Shown: positions 32,939-44,018, numbered from the stretch's first letter. The stretch is 64,000 nt of DNA from Hymenopellis radicata (GCA_015501595.1 JADNRX010000099.1:1-64000); one strand, 5' to 3'. Notes: generated from the sequence alone by a model not told the origin. Made by a program: numbers and translations.

Positions 32939-33159
32939 AATGTGTTCCTCGTGTACTAGAGCTCTTATCACCTGGTAGAATTATGCTTCAGTGCGCCATT
33001 TTCTCCTTCCTTGTTATTGTAACACACTGTTCATCGCTGTAGTATATCGCACTCGTCATTTACAGTTACATCGCACTTTGTTAAAATGGTAGTGCAAGAG
33101 AATCTTCGGAGCGGAGTTGGGCTGTACACAGAACCGAGAAGAGATTCTGCAGTTGGTTT

Positions 33160-34787
33160 CATCAGTAAAACACCGGGGTGTTCTCTGACGTCTCTGACGT
33201 CCCTACAGAGATCCCAGAGACTCCGGAGATGTCAACCCTGTCGGAGACACATGGTCTCTGACGGGTAGGGCACCGGTTCTCGTGGAGATCAGGTCCGTCT
33301 ATAAGAGCCCGATGCTACTCCCTGACGATGTCTCTGCACAGGTCTTGAGGTATCTCTGGGTATAACCTATACCTCCTCTAGAGCAATATTAGTACTGGCT
33401 TTCGGGCATTGTAGTAGGGGTTGAAAAAATCTCATTATAAGTACTAGGCGGTATGTACGTAGAATACTATACACATACGCGGTCAGCAGCTGCCCACCAT
33501 CCACCCGTTACCACAACCCTCTCTGCCATCCAGTCCCACTACTACAACATGAGGTCCTCATCAGGTTCCTCGTCTTCGTGCTTGTCGTTGGCGGGCGCTT
33601 GTCATGTTCGCTAGCCGTCATCATGACTGTTGTTTGGCGGTCATGGTTGTCGGCGTCGGTTGTTGCTGGCAGTCGTGGCAGTTGTCGCTGGCGATTGTTG
33701 TGGTTGTCGCTGCTGGTGGTCGGCTGCTGGCAGTCGTTACGATTGTTTTGACGGTCGTCACTCCATGTGTCATTGTCCATGTCCGCGCTGTGCTCATGTC
33801 CTCCTCGTAGTCCTCGCTGGGCTCGTGTCCTCGTCATGGTCCTCGCTGCGCTCGTGTCGTGGTCGTGGTCCATTGGTCTTCGTCCTTGTTACGGTTCCTC
33901 GTCCTTGTTACGGTCGGGTCCTCGTCCTGCTACGGTCGGGTCCGTCCTGCTACGGTCGGGTCCGTCCTGCTACGGTCTGGTCCTCGTCCTCGCTGGGGTC
34001 CTATTCCGTCTCGTCTCGGTATCGCTCGTAATTGTCGCAGTGGTGGCTTGTGGTCGTTGCGGTGGTGGCTCGTGGTTGATATAGTCGTCCCTCGTAGTTG
34101 TTGTGGTCGTCGCTGGCGGATGTCGAGGGTCATGTTCCTCGCTTGGGGTAGCCCTGTTCCTTGCTTGTGGTCGTGATGTATGCCATGTTCCTCGCCCACA
34201 GTCGTTGTATCTTCATCCGCGGTCATGGTGCCGGTCCTTGTGGTGGTCGCTGGCAGGGGGTCATTGGCCGTCATGGTCGTCATCAGCGGCGGGCGTTGCG
34301 ACACCTGCTTAGGCTCCTACTGGTGGCTGTTGACCGTGTGAGGCAGACAGGAAGGAAGGAACTTAGGAAGTCGGAAAGACCCTCGCGACGGAGTTTAAAA
34401 CCAGCGTACCTGGAACATGTGCTGCCACGCACCTTGCTCGCAACTTGAACTTGGTCGTTTCGAGTCTTTCGACCTCTTGCACTGAGCAGATTAGTATATA
34501 GTGCCCGCCGTCTCTACTTCGCATCGATTATGCATCTGCATATAGTTATATGCACCAGGTCAAAATTTTTTTGGAGTGCCAGTCATAAATGCTAGTACTA
34601 GTACTACGAGTATTATCAGTAATAAAATATTGTTAAAATGCCAGAGATTCAAGAGCGTGGTAGAGACACAAAAGACGGTGACGCGAGGGCAGAGAGGGCT
34701 GAGAGACCCGAACGCAGGGACATAGACATCAGAGATGCCCTGAGCAGAGATCCAGGCTCCGGAGATCACCCCGGTGTTTTACTGATG
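33160..34787. mobile_element. 1.63-kb inverted-repeat element with GT-rich interior
   Basis: A perfect 21-bp inverted repeat starts CATCAGTAAAACACCGGG at 33160-33180 and recurs inverted at 34767-34787. Just inside both ends are repeated TCTCTGA/ACGTC motifs, like the subterminal repeats of CACTA-type elements. The centre (33540-34320) is extremely G+T-rich on the plus strand and contains a minisatellite. No transposase is visible and no clear target duplication was found, so it is a non-autonomous element of uncertain superfamily. Confidence 0.6.
33881..33996 (+). repeat. Minisatellite, units of about 20 bp
   Basis: Tandem units of the form GTCCT-GCTACGGTCGGGTCC repeat about five times with small changes, inside the GT-rich core of the 33160 element. 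Confidence 0.75.
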
Positions 34788-35304
34788 TTGTGGATTTCTA
34801 CGAACAAAGTGTGGTTGTCCGCAGTTTTATTCTTCAAGAATGCCAATCAGTGCGGTGGTCAACGCTTGACTGGCATGATCAGTCTACGTAGGCTATGGAG
34901 CCTTCAATCAAAGGTTAGTCTGTGGCTTTGCGCCCGGAATTGGTAATCAGCAATAAAAAATGGTGGAGAAGACACTGTCCCGGTGAAATCAGAGAAACGG
35001 GTTTGGACCACCCCGATTCCCGAAAACTAGGGTGGTGCAGTAAACCCTAGGTTTTGATACACCTCGGGTTTACTGCGGTTACTAACGGTATTGATACGGT
35101 ATTGAAACCTTGGCCGAGGAATGGGTAGGTTTTGATACCGACACGTGATCATTTCACGTGACGGCGCGCTGAGCTGAGAGTGGCGGGACAAAGGCGGGAT
35201 GAGGCGGCGGAGCGGTGCGCCACATCACGTGGTAGAAGCACGTGCCGGTATCGAAACCGTTACTAACGGTTTCAAAACCAGGGCCTCCTTGGGGGGGTCA
35301 GTAT

Positions 35305-35958
35305 TAGGGTAGTGGAAACAACCTAGGTTAGAGTACCAAGAGGTTGTTTCCCAGTAAATTACCGGTTATTTACCGGTTTGTAACCTAAGTCTGTTGGAGG
35401 TAGGTTATTTACCTGCACATGACATACTGTACCATTCCGACCGTAGGTTCGCGGCGTGTGACGCGTTATGCCGCGAACTTACACGGAACAAGTTCGTTTT
35501 CAGGCACATGGCCCGATTTGGCAGTCCCGCTGCAGGCGGGCCCGAAAAATTGCCGTTTTGAGCGATTTGACCCTGAAATCTAGCCCCGTTATGCGTTATC
35601 CTAAGCCGTAAGTTAGGTTCGCACAGCCGCGTGACGCGTTATGCGAATATCCGGTCGGAACGGTACAGTATCCACGTGATGTGTGGCGCACGGAAAAAGG
35701 TAGTATGCACTATATTCAGAGGCAAGCAAAGTTACTATTGCCACTAAAATCTATCTGACCCTGATGGGACCAAGGAAAGTGTGACATCTGGAGGGGAAAG
35801 ACTGAAAACAGTTGACGGCTGCTGTCCTGCGGAGACATCACGTGAAAATATCACGTGCAGGTAAATAACCGTTTTTAACCGGTAAATAACCTGGACCTCT
35901 GGGAGGGTAGGTAAATAACGGTTATTTACCACCCCCCGAGGTTATTTCCACGACCCTA
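35305..35958. mobile_element. hAT-type MITE, family B (654 bp), nested in family A
   Basis: Ends TAGGGTAGTGGAAACAACC and GGTTATTTCCACGACCCTA with exact 8-bp duplication GTCAGTAT on both sides. Related to the element at 44080. It contains a further TA-flanked MITE (35427-35668). Confidence 0.93.
35427..35668. mobile_element. 242-bp TA-flanked MITE, third nesting level
   Basis: CTGTACCATTCCGACCG and CGGTCGGAACGGTACAG are inverted ends with TA on both sides. It is absent at this position in the other family B copy, so it inserted after family B. Confidence 0.88.
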
Positions 35959-36049
35959 GTCAGTATCAATACCGTTACTAACACCCCCCGGAGGTTTACT
36001 GCACCACCCTACCGAAAACCACAAAAAGAGATGCCGTCGTCCTATTGTA

Positions 36050-36140
36050 TGCATTAAGGGGGAATCGAACCCCCGGCGGGTCGAAGAGCACGCATTCTTT
36101 TATATGGCAACGACCCAGGTTACCACTACCCCATTAATGC
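36050..36140 (-). tRNA. tRNA-Gly(GCC), intron-containing
   Basis: All stems intact, anticodon GCC, intron about 20 nt. A T5 terminator on the minus strand corresponds to AAAAA at 36023-36027, only 11 bp from the hAT MITE end. Confidence 0.93.
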
Positions 36141-36477
36141 GCGTGTGCTGTAAGAGGTACAGATATTTTGGTCCTGGAATAAGAGAGTTCACCCAGTGGC
36201 AGGAGGTGAAGAAGAAACAGGGAGAGCGGATGTGTGGAAGAGGAACGGAGTGCGGCCCGAAGCGCCGATCGGTTGCTGTGCTGGTTGGGCTCTGTTGTCA
36301 ACGGACCACGACGAGCGACGCGATACCTTTACACTACGTTTGGCAGGGACTAGACGCTAGGACGACTAGGCTCTGCGATCGGATCGGGTACTAGGACGCA
36401 GATAGTGCGGACGGTGCGATAGAAGACGTACCATAGGGCCAGCGAGTTGACGGAAGCACACCGAGGACGGAAATAAC

Positions 36478-38137
36478 ATGTCGTGGCGGGACATACGTGC
36501 GTCTTATATCCATCTTTCGCGGGCCAAGGCTAATTAGGGTTGCAGTTGCGATATTCCACGTCTCGTTCCATCCCACCAAGGGCAACATTCTCGACTGGAG
36601 TGCTGTAGCGGATGGTGCGTCCCACTGCGGACCTACTTTTGCTACTGCTAATACCGCGGCTTGCAGAGGCCGTGTCACTGGAGAATGTAGAATTCAGCGC
36701 GCTACCTAGTGGACTACATCAGCGCGACGAGGATGTTATGTGCGGCTGCATTCCTCCTTCTCGTAGGCCAACTAACACGCATGGTATAGATATTTCACGT
36801 TACCGGCCGCGCACAGTGGATTGGCTGTATTCCGCCGACGAGCGACGAACGCACCGGGACACCGCGGCTCGCGACTGGGTGCTCTAGGTATCATCACACG
36901 GCGGCCGACACACGGATGGAAAAAGTTGGAGAAGCTGTATATGGAGATGCTGGGAGAAGAGGGCGGCGACAAGCAGCTGGGCGAGGCGGAGTGGGCTTTG
37001 GCGCAGCGGTGGTTTGACGAGCAGGGCGGAACGGTGGAAGAGGAAGAAGCAGAGCACCCAGCGCAGCATCTCCCACACGTCCTGCGCACAGTCGGCCCGG
37101 CGTTTGTCACGCTAGCGAAACATGTGGTGGGCGGACGGAGGGTCTTGGTGTATTCATCCATGTCCAAGGCCACTTCAACACCCTCTTCCTCTTCTTCTTC
37201 CCCACCGACTGCCACACCTATCCATGCCGCATGCACACTATGTCACCTCCTCGGCGCAGCATCCCCCGCCCCAGCGCACGTCCTCGGATGCGTCGGCCTA
37301 ATGGACTTTTCTCGGCTCGTCTCGCCCTCCTCGGCATCGTGGATCGCATGCACCACGGACGCTATATTCCTCGAAAAGCCGCAATGCTACGATATACTCT
37401 TTGACGTCTCTGAGCAGCGCATGTACACGCCCTCACTCATCCGTAGTGCGGGAGGGGAGGGCGGAGTGGAGGAGGAAGAAGAAGAAGGGGAGGAAAGACG
37501 GGCAGGAAAGTGGAAACTCTCAGGCGCGCGATGGGCATGGAGCGATGTGCGCGTGTTCAACTCTTTAGCAGTGCAGGAGGACCGGGACAAAGGCCCATGG
37601 GACGTCTGGCGGCTATACGAAGACGTATGCATGCTCTGCGCCTCACTCTGGGGCGGCGGAGTGCGCCTCGAGGGCGCCGAAGACGTCCCGCTCGTGCGGC
37701 AAGTCGGCGCCGGCATCGAAGGCCGGCCGTCTACCAGCTCAACGACGAGCTCGCGCGCGCCGCTCCTCGGCACGATGCCGATGAGTCTGGGCGGCATAAA
37801 CGACGGGGCGCAGCTGCTCGCGGCGTTGGAGGCGCTGTTTAGGTTTCATTTGGCGACGCTGGAGACGCTCATGCCGCCCCCGCCGATTACGGAGGACGTC
37901 GTCCTCACCGCGAAGGATCTCGCCGCGATGGAGCTTGGCCCGTTGAGTGCGATGGATGCGAGGTATGTGGAATGGTTGGGGAAGGAGTATGGGGGAGCGG
38001 GGAGGGTCGAGGAGCTGTTGGTTCCTGTCGACGAGAGTGCGAGTGAGAGGAGTAGAGGGAAGAGAGGGAGGGGTGTCAAGGTTGTTGTGAGGAGGGGGTG
38101 GAAGGATGTTCTAGGTGTTTTTCTGGGTTATTCCTAA
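36478..38137 (+). CDS. DENND11/LCHN-like protein (DENN-related, DUF4484)
   Basis: Four exons (36478-36496, 36546-36604, 36669-36739, 36790-38137) encode 498 residues in continuous frame. The start MSWRDILAIFHVSFHPTKGN fits the family N-terminus (...FDxxKGNxIEWS). It is followed by ENVEFSALPSGLHQRDEDVI, then YFTLPAAHSGLAVFRRR, and the middle-domain motif WIACTTDAIFLEKPQCYDIL. LCHN proteins are DENN-like and are thought to act as regulators of small GTPases in membrane traffic; this role is taken from the family. The middle contains an acidic run (EEEEEEGEE) and a Ser-rich loop, probable disordered inserts. The third intron acceptor was placed at 36668 rather than 36666 to keep the frame. Confidence 0.88.
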
Positions 38138-38218
38138 TCTTTACATGTTATTCTTATGCTTCTTTCGCTGTGATGGTGATGTTTTTGCACAGAACTTCCT
38201 CGCTATGAACCACGCTGC

Positions 38219-38309
38219 GCATTAATGGGGTAGTGGTAACCTGGGTCGTTGCCATATGGTTGCCGTGGTCTCTGTCGACCCGCCGGGGGTTCGATTCCCC
38301 CTTAATGCA
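38219..38309 (+). tRNA. tRNA-Gly(GCC), intron-containing
   Basis: Same cloverleaf as the other copies, with intact acceptor, anticodon and T stems and an intron of about 20 nt. A T5 run follows about 22 nt downstream. Confidence 0.93.
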
Positions 38310-38423
38310 ATCTAACATGTCAGCATGGCCTTTTTCTTTCCCTCCACAAGGACCTCAACAATTTTGCATATGCTGCTCTTACCACCTGCCCACCCGGAAT
38401 CAGCAACAATACTTTTTACTTCC

Positions 38424-38461
38424 TATGGCAACGACCCAGGTTACCACTACCCCATTAATGC
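38424..38461 (-). pseudogene. tRNA-Gly(GCC) 5' half only
   Basis: The minus strand reads the exact 5' half of the tRNA-Gly gene, from GCATTAATGGGG to the anticodon loop GTTGCCAT, then runs into unrelated sequence; no T arm or 3' acceptor strand follows. It faces the intact copy at 38219 in inverted orientation, 115 bp away. Confidence 0.85.
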
Positions 38462-38793
38462 ATACCACCGCTTCCGTGTATGCTATCCAGATTGCTCACT
38501 AATCACACCGAGCAAGTAGGAATATCCACCAGCACCTCCTCATACTCCAGATATGTCCTTATTTTCTTTCTGTGTCCCGGCGCTAGTATCATTTGTCGTC
38601 GCCCACCCTCACTACTTGTATGTGTACCACTAACTCTACGAGTCCAATCATACACGCGGTTGTTTCCTTAGGTGGGCTACCCCCGTCGGACAGGTTCTTC
38701 AGCTTGCAGACCACGTTCTCTCCTTTCCTCCTGCTATGACATTAGCTGCCCAAAAAGTTGTTCAATTCTACTAGCACCTCAAACACAAGTCCT

Positions 38794-40819
38794 CTAACCG
38801 TGAACCGGATACAACCGGCTTCGTATCCTCTCCTCAGTCGTCAGATCCACAAGCCACATGGACGATATCAAGATGGCGATGTACGTTCCGCCTCCATCTC
38901 CATCTCTATCTCTCTGAGTCTCTAGGAGGCGATCCCACATCTCGTCGGTGTATTCTATGACGGACGACTCCTCCATCGCCGCGCGGAATGCGTCGAGGGG
39001 TCGGACGGATATGCGCGGCCGGCTGGAGACGTCGCCCCATTCGGAGGCGTAGTCCAGTTCGATGACAAGTGGGCCCGTGCTGTCGTCTCTGATCAACTTG
39101 GGGAGCGATATAAGAAGGACGAGGCAACGTACGTGATTGTTTGCAAGTTGTCGACGACTTTGGTGTGTTCTCGGAGATCGTCTTCGACCATGGCGTAGAT
39201 CAGCGCCATGTCCAGCGGGGAGGGCGGGAGGTGTAGAGCGTGCGGTGGTGCTAGGTGGTGGTTGACTCAATCCCCAGATCGACGCTTGGAAGAGGGAAGG
39301 AACAACGTACACATCCGCGCCCGATCCAAGACGTGACATTGCGCCCTATGTCCATTGCCCCAATGTGTCTTTTGACACGGCCGCGAGCAGTACACGGTAA
39401 ACAGACACCCGCTACATCGCCTCGGTTTCGCAGATGTCGAAGCTTCCGTCGACGGGCACTGTTCGTCATAAGTAAACTAAAGCCGCCCAAACGAATGAAA
39501 CCTCACCTCAGGATTAACACAGACGCATTTGCTGACCCTATCACGAGCCTCGTTCTCCTTCACTTGCGTCTCCACCGCGGCCTTCAACTGCTCGTACTGC
39601 CTCTTGACCTCCGAGTCGCCCTCAGCACCCTCCACCACCATGGCACGCCTTACAGCCCTCCTACACGCCCTCAACACACTTCTATAAATCAAGAACCCCT
39701 CCAAGTGGCCTAGACACCCCGCAATCATCCTGCTCAAATGATACCGGTCCTCCCGCTCATCAAACAGCGCCTCGTCGCTCCCCACCACGCTATCCACGCG
39801 GAGCAGCGTATCCACTAACCGGCTCTCGAGCGCACGGACTACATAGCGCGGCGCCATGCGCGAAAAGACTGAAAGTTCCTGTATTAGGAGACACATGCAC
39901 GAGCCCACCCTTTGTGAGCGGTGGTATAACCCCTTGGCTGCATGCCGCGCAGCGAGGCATAGGACGTCCAGGACGCCTTCGAGAGCCAGCGCGCGGCGGA
40001 CGGCGGGTATGCAGCTGCGGCAGTAGAATATCGTGCTCAGCGACAGTCTCAAAGCCGATAACGACAGCGTCTTCTCCGCCCCGAGCGCAGAGGAGTCTGC
40101 GGACAACGCGCGGACCAGAGCGCGCGCGACGTCGGACGGCTGCGAGGAGAGGAGCGCGCGCATGGAGTGTGCGAGGTCGGGGTGGCCGGGGACGAGCTTG
40201 GCTTCGGCGATGAGCGCGGTGAGGACGGCGGTTTGGAAGGACTGGCGCGCGGCGGATGAGGCTGGGAGGCGGAGGAATGTGTGCATGGTGAGCGGGAGGA
40301 GGGCGTCTTCTTTGCGGAAGGCGTTCCGCAGGAGGGGGTCCCGGAGGAGGGAGGGGATGATGTGCCCGACTTCGCGGAGGAGGAGGTCGTTTGTGGGGGT
40401 GTGGGTGAAGAGCGCGATCCAGCTTGTTATCGTAGGACAGAGCGCTTCCAGGGTGCCATTTGGAAACACTGGTTGTTGTTGTTGGGATTTATCCAATCCG
40501 TGTGCAAGCATCTTCAGCGCGTATCGCGCGTTCATCGCCACTCCCCCATCCATATCTCCTCCGCCATCATTTACCTGCGCGAGATGCCGTGGAGAGAGAT
40601 GCGCGTATATAACCGGCAGAACGTCGTCCAGTCCGAGAAAGTGGTTGTACGAGAACACGAGATGGAGCGTGGATGTTGCGTTGGGATCGCCGTTCAGAGC
40701 CTGCGTCTACAAAGCGTGAGAACGGCAATGGAAGGAAGGAAGCGAAGAAGACAGACTTTTAAGAGGTTGAATCGGGCAGGGGATATGGGCGAGGGGGGAT
40801 GGCTTCGACTAGTAGACAT
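38794..40819 (-). CDS. MYND zinc-finger protein
   Basis: Exons 40819-40757, 40706-39507, 39458-39311, 39250-about 39129 and 39096-38794 encode about 610 residues. The N-terminus MSTSRSHPPSPISPARFN is followed by a long helical, armadillo-like region. The MYND finger spans an intron: KCVCVNPE|CPSTEAST, then CSGCLFTVYCSRPCQKTHW and HRAQC, supplying the conserved Cys/His ligands. MYND fingers bind proline-rich peptides. The C-terminal part (MALIYAMVEDDLREHTKVV, EWGDVSSRPRISVRPLDAF) is typical of Agaricomycete MYND proteins of unknown role. The last intron would be only 32 nt as placed, so that junction is uncertain; the rest is in frame. Confidence 0.85.
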
Positions 40820-40947
40820 CCTTACTTGAGCTAAAGCGGCGGTGACGTGCACCTACGGGATCAAATGACAACTGCAGCCATTGCCATCCTCTCTGATCTA
40901 TATATCCCCCTCACATCGCTCTAAGCCTCTTTGGGAACAGGAACCGC

Positions 40948-41653
40948 ACTGCCCAGGGTCCCGCGGCGTTTAGCCCAGAGTAAACATGAACGTAGCCACG
41001 GACGGAGATCTCAGGGTTCGCTGATAATTGATTTGGGTGGACATGCAAGTGAATTGAGTGTATCGCCACGGACTCACTAGGAAGCCGGAATGCCATTGTT
41101 CTCCGGCAACTTGAAGGATCCGCGAAGCTTGTTCATACTCGTCCGCGGTATCAGGTTTCGTATTCGTAGACGGCGGGAGCTCATCTAGGGAGAAGGCATG
41201 GAACCTGAGAAAAACACAGATATAGAGAATTTTGAATGGCAAAGAAAGAGGAATAGCGCACCAATTGTCATGAGGGCGACGCGTTTATATATGGAACAGC
41301 GTAGTTGATTCCCGTCGGTGCCACCACCACCACGCCCCCGGCTTCTAAAGCTGGTGATGTTCCTACAAGTAGATGTGTATCCAAAGCTTCTATGTTTAGA
41401 AAGAGAGTGGGTATCTCGCTCCGCGATGATACAACCGTACACACCGAGGTCAAGAAACGCAGAGGACTCGACTGCCGCAGGAGAACGAACTCGATGGAAA
41501 TAGGCTTACGGTAAATAAGTATTAGGCGAAGCGATTGTATAACCCAGTCGATTCATCTTTCGGCGCGGGAGGGCATCAACGAAGAAGTGGTAAGAATAGC
41601 ATATTCTGCTCGTCGTAGTCCTTGGCCAAGGCGCGGCACTCGGACCGACTGCC
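40948..41653 (+). repeat. Direct duplication, copy 1
   Basis: Shares blocks with 42055-42632: ACTGCCCAG(G)GTCCCGCGG, GTTTAGCCCAGAGTAA, GGAGATCTCAGGGT and TATGTTTAGAAAGAGAGT, then CTCGCTCCGCGATGATACAA. Similar minus-strand reading frames exist in both, but no protein family is recognised. Confidence 0.75.
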
Positions 41654-41733
41654 GTGGTGGCGCTATACTCGCATTGGAGATGCTAGAGCAAGAAGTAAAA
41701 TAAAAAGACCTCTACTATGACACAGGACCTACA

Positions 41734-41825
41734 TGCATTAAGGGGGAATCGAACCCCCGGCGGGTCGAGGAGAGGAGACTGCATGCCAACAGCAACGATG
41801 GCAACTACCGCTACCCCATTGATGC
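41734..41825 (-). pseudogene. Degenerate tRNA-Gly
   Basis: The 3' half is identical to intact tRNA-Gly(GCC). The 5' half is changed: acceptor GCATCAA, and the D/anticodon region reads GTAGCGGTAGTTGCCATCGTTGCTG. The anticodon stem no longer pairs well and the loop would read GCT. It is probably non-functional, although a T5 run is still present downstream. Confidence 0.75.
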
Positions 41826-42054
41826 ACTGTGGCGTCTTATACAGATGCTATCCAGACTGCTCACCCAACACTCGTTCGTTATCTATAAACACCTTGGCAT
41901 TATTGTGTCGTAACTTTAATAGCGAGTTACTAAGTGTGACGTACGTTAGGTTATACCAGAAAGACGCCCAACATAGAAGACATCACATCCTTCCACCCTC
42001 CTTCTCACAATACTAACCTTGACACCCCTCCTTCTCTGCTCAAACAACTTACAC

Positions 42055-42632
42055 ACTGCCCAGGTCCCGCGGCGTTTAGCCCAGAGTAACTTCATGAATG
42101 TATGTGGCCACGGGCGGAGATCTCAGGGTGCGCTGATTTGCCATTGTTCCCCGGCAACTTGAACAGGCGGTATGTTTCGTGTAGTGTGTAGGAGGAGCTC
42201 GTCTCTACTCTCGACGATGGACTAGTCAAGTCACCTGTCAGGTTTTGTCGTCCATCGTCGGAGACCGAGCCATGAACTTACGACGCAGATATATGTAACA
42301 CAATGGGTGCGTAGTTGATCCCCGACACTACCACCCCGCCCCCGGCGTCTCAAGGAACATGCTCCTCTAATGGCGAGTAGACGTTTCTATGTTTAGAAAG
42401 AGAGTTGGTATCTCGCTCCGCGATGATACAACCGTACACACCGAGGTCAAGATACGCAGAGGACAGCCCGAGGATAGCGAACTCGATGGAGACAGGCTTA
42501 CGGTAAGTAAGTTTGGGGCCAAGCGATTGTATAACCGAGTTAATTCGCCTTTCGGAGCGAGAGTAGACGTGGTCAAAGTAGCATATTCAAATCGGCTTGT
42601 TCGTCGTAAGCGTGGTACTCGAACCGGCTGCC
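42055..42632 (+). repeat. Direct duplication, copy 2
   Basis: See 40948-41653. Internal indels differ between the copies. The pair flanks the degenerate tRNA-Gly. Confidence 0.75.
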
Positions 42633-42811
42633 AGTGCTAAGAGGTGATAGATTTTGAGAACAAGATACGCATTAGAACATATGTCGGTAGCAGACCCGCT
42701 CGGTAGAAAGATAAATGCGACCAAAAACCCGGTGACAACATAACCTGATTAGATACAAATACAATTGCAGATCAAACATCATAAGCTCGTCAAACCGGTC
42801 TTCATACCTCG

Positions 42812-43705
42812 TTATTCCAAAACACCCCACACCCCAAGCCCCGCAAAAAACACACCCAATCCCAACACCAACCCCACATACACCCTAACCTGCGGGGCCC
42901 TCAAGTTCCCTATCAATGCCTGAACAGCAAAGCACCCTAGCGTCACGCCCAAGCTGTAGCCAAAGGTCATACGCGGGTACCACGTCGCGCTCAGGAGAAG
43001 CGTAGTTCCCAACGACAACAGCACCATCGTTACTCTCTGCAGCGCGAGGATGAACAGCGGGATATCGATAAACGCGACCCCAGCCAGCGCGGCTTCCATC
43101 TCCTCGCGTTTGTGGAGGGTGTTTAAGAGGGACAGGTTCGTGCTTATAACCGACGCTTCCTCATCCAAGTCATCTGCGTCTTCGTCGTCCAGAAGGTGAG
43201 GCGGCTGGGGCTCGTATAGCCGCATAGACCGGTACGCCCCGCGGATGCTCACAAAGGCTTCGACGAGCGCCCATGTCGTGCCGACGACCCACGTCCTGAC
43301 AAACACCGCTTCATCCCTCTTCGACGGCATCGGAAAGTCCGCGTGGTGCGCTAGGCGCAGGAGATAGGGCGCACTGAGAAGCAGCAGCGTGTGGAGCGCG
43401 GCGCGCAGCAGGGCGGTGACTCGCCACCATGGGGACCAGTCGTCGACGTGCTTCTGCAGGGTGTAGGAGAGCGCCCACAGCGCGAGAGGCGTGAGCACGT
43501 CGTCCGCCCGTATGACTCCTCCTGATGTAGGAGTGGCGAGAAGCCAGAGGGGTATAGTGCTGAGAGCGAACGCGGCGACGGTGGTGAGCAGGACGGAGAG
43601 GGTGTATAGGCGCACGTGTCGGACGTAGTCGAATTTTATGAGATCGTCGTCGTCAAAGTCCATGTCCTCTGGAAGGTGGGAGAGAATGGGCTCGTCGCCG
43701 TTCAT
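42812..43705 (-). CDS. Multi-pass membrane protein, unknown function
   Basis: Single exon of 297 residues beginning MNGDEPILSHLPEDMDFDDD. An in-frame upstream ATG-proximal extension to 43789 looks like leader sequence (basic, Ser/Gln-rich), so the later ATG with the acidic start was chosen. Hydrophobic segments lie near VLLTTVAAFALSTIPLWLLA, LTPLALWALSYTL, LHTLLLLSAPYLL, GVAFIDIPLFILALQRV, TMVLLSLGTTLLLSATW, YSLGVTLGCFAVQALIG and VGLVLGLGVFFAGLGVWGVL. An acidic cytosolic loop (DDEDADDLDEEAS) divides the two halves. Likely an integral membrane protein of the endomembrane system; no family recognised. Confidence 0.8.
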   Translation of the reverse strand: MNGDEPILSHLPEDMDFDDDDLIKFDYVRHVRLYTLSVLLTTVAAFALSTIPLWLLATPTSGGVIRADDVLTPLALWALSYTLQKHVDDWSPWWRVTALLRAALHTLLLLSAPYLLRLAHHADFPMPSKRDEAVFVRTWVVGTTWALVEAFVSIRGAYRSMRLYEPQPPHLLDDEDADDLDEEASVISTNLSLLNTLHKREEMEAALAGVAFIDIPLFILALQRVTMVLLSLGTTLLLSATWYPRMTFGYSLGVTLGCFAVQALIGNLRAPQVRVYVGLVLGLGVFFAGLGVWGVLE

Positions 43706-43928
43706 GATGGACGGACCCAAAATGCCTGAATGACGACATCGATCGGGTTGGCGATTTATTTGACGTCTTGATGGCGCGACGAATTGCAAGATCTTGTCCA
43801 GGCTCAGTCCAGGCTCGCTGTCTCTGAATCAGTTAGCTGAAGTGTGGCAGCCGTTCCTCATCTCAGAAGGAACAACAATGCAATGTATCTTTACAAGAGA
43901 GCAGACAGCGTAAAGGTTCAGGATGCAT

Positions 43929-44018
43929 GCATTAATGGGGTAGTGGTAACCTGGGTCGTTGCCATGAATGGTAGCTCGTCCTGTCGACCCGCCGGGGGTT
44001 CGATTCCCCCTTAATGCA
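43929..44018 (+). tRNA. tRNA-Gly(GCC), intron-containing
   Basis: Intact cloverleaf identical to other copies outside the intron. A T7 terminator lies at 44036-44042 and a hAT family B MITE starts 61 nt past the 3' end. Confidence 0.93.

Larger units (their letters stand above)
34788..36011. other. Non-coding block made mostly of nested transposons
   Basis: 34788-35027 shows nothing recognisable; 35028-36011 is the nested MITE cluster detailed below. Confidence 0.6.
35028..36011. mobile_element. hAT-type MITE, family A, carrying a nested element
   Basis: Ends TAGGGTGGTGCAGTAAACC (35028) and GGTTTACTGCACCACCCTA (36011) with the exact 8-bp duplication CCGAAAAC at 35020-35027 and 36012-36019. 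Without the nested insertion and its duplication it is about 322 bp and matches the 14247 element in inverse orientation. Its right end lies 38 nt from the 3' end of the minus-strand tRNA-Gly at 36050. Confidence 0.93.

Noticed and set aside
33540..34320. Several overlapping open frames in the GT-rich core
   Set aside because: Low-complexity composition opens many frames at once; no sign of coding.
13004..44018. tRNA-Gly copies as a tRNA-derived SINE family
   Set aside because: Copies have different 3' flanks, T-run terminators and no common tail or target duplications; six fold as proper tRNAs.
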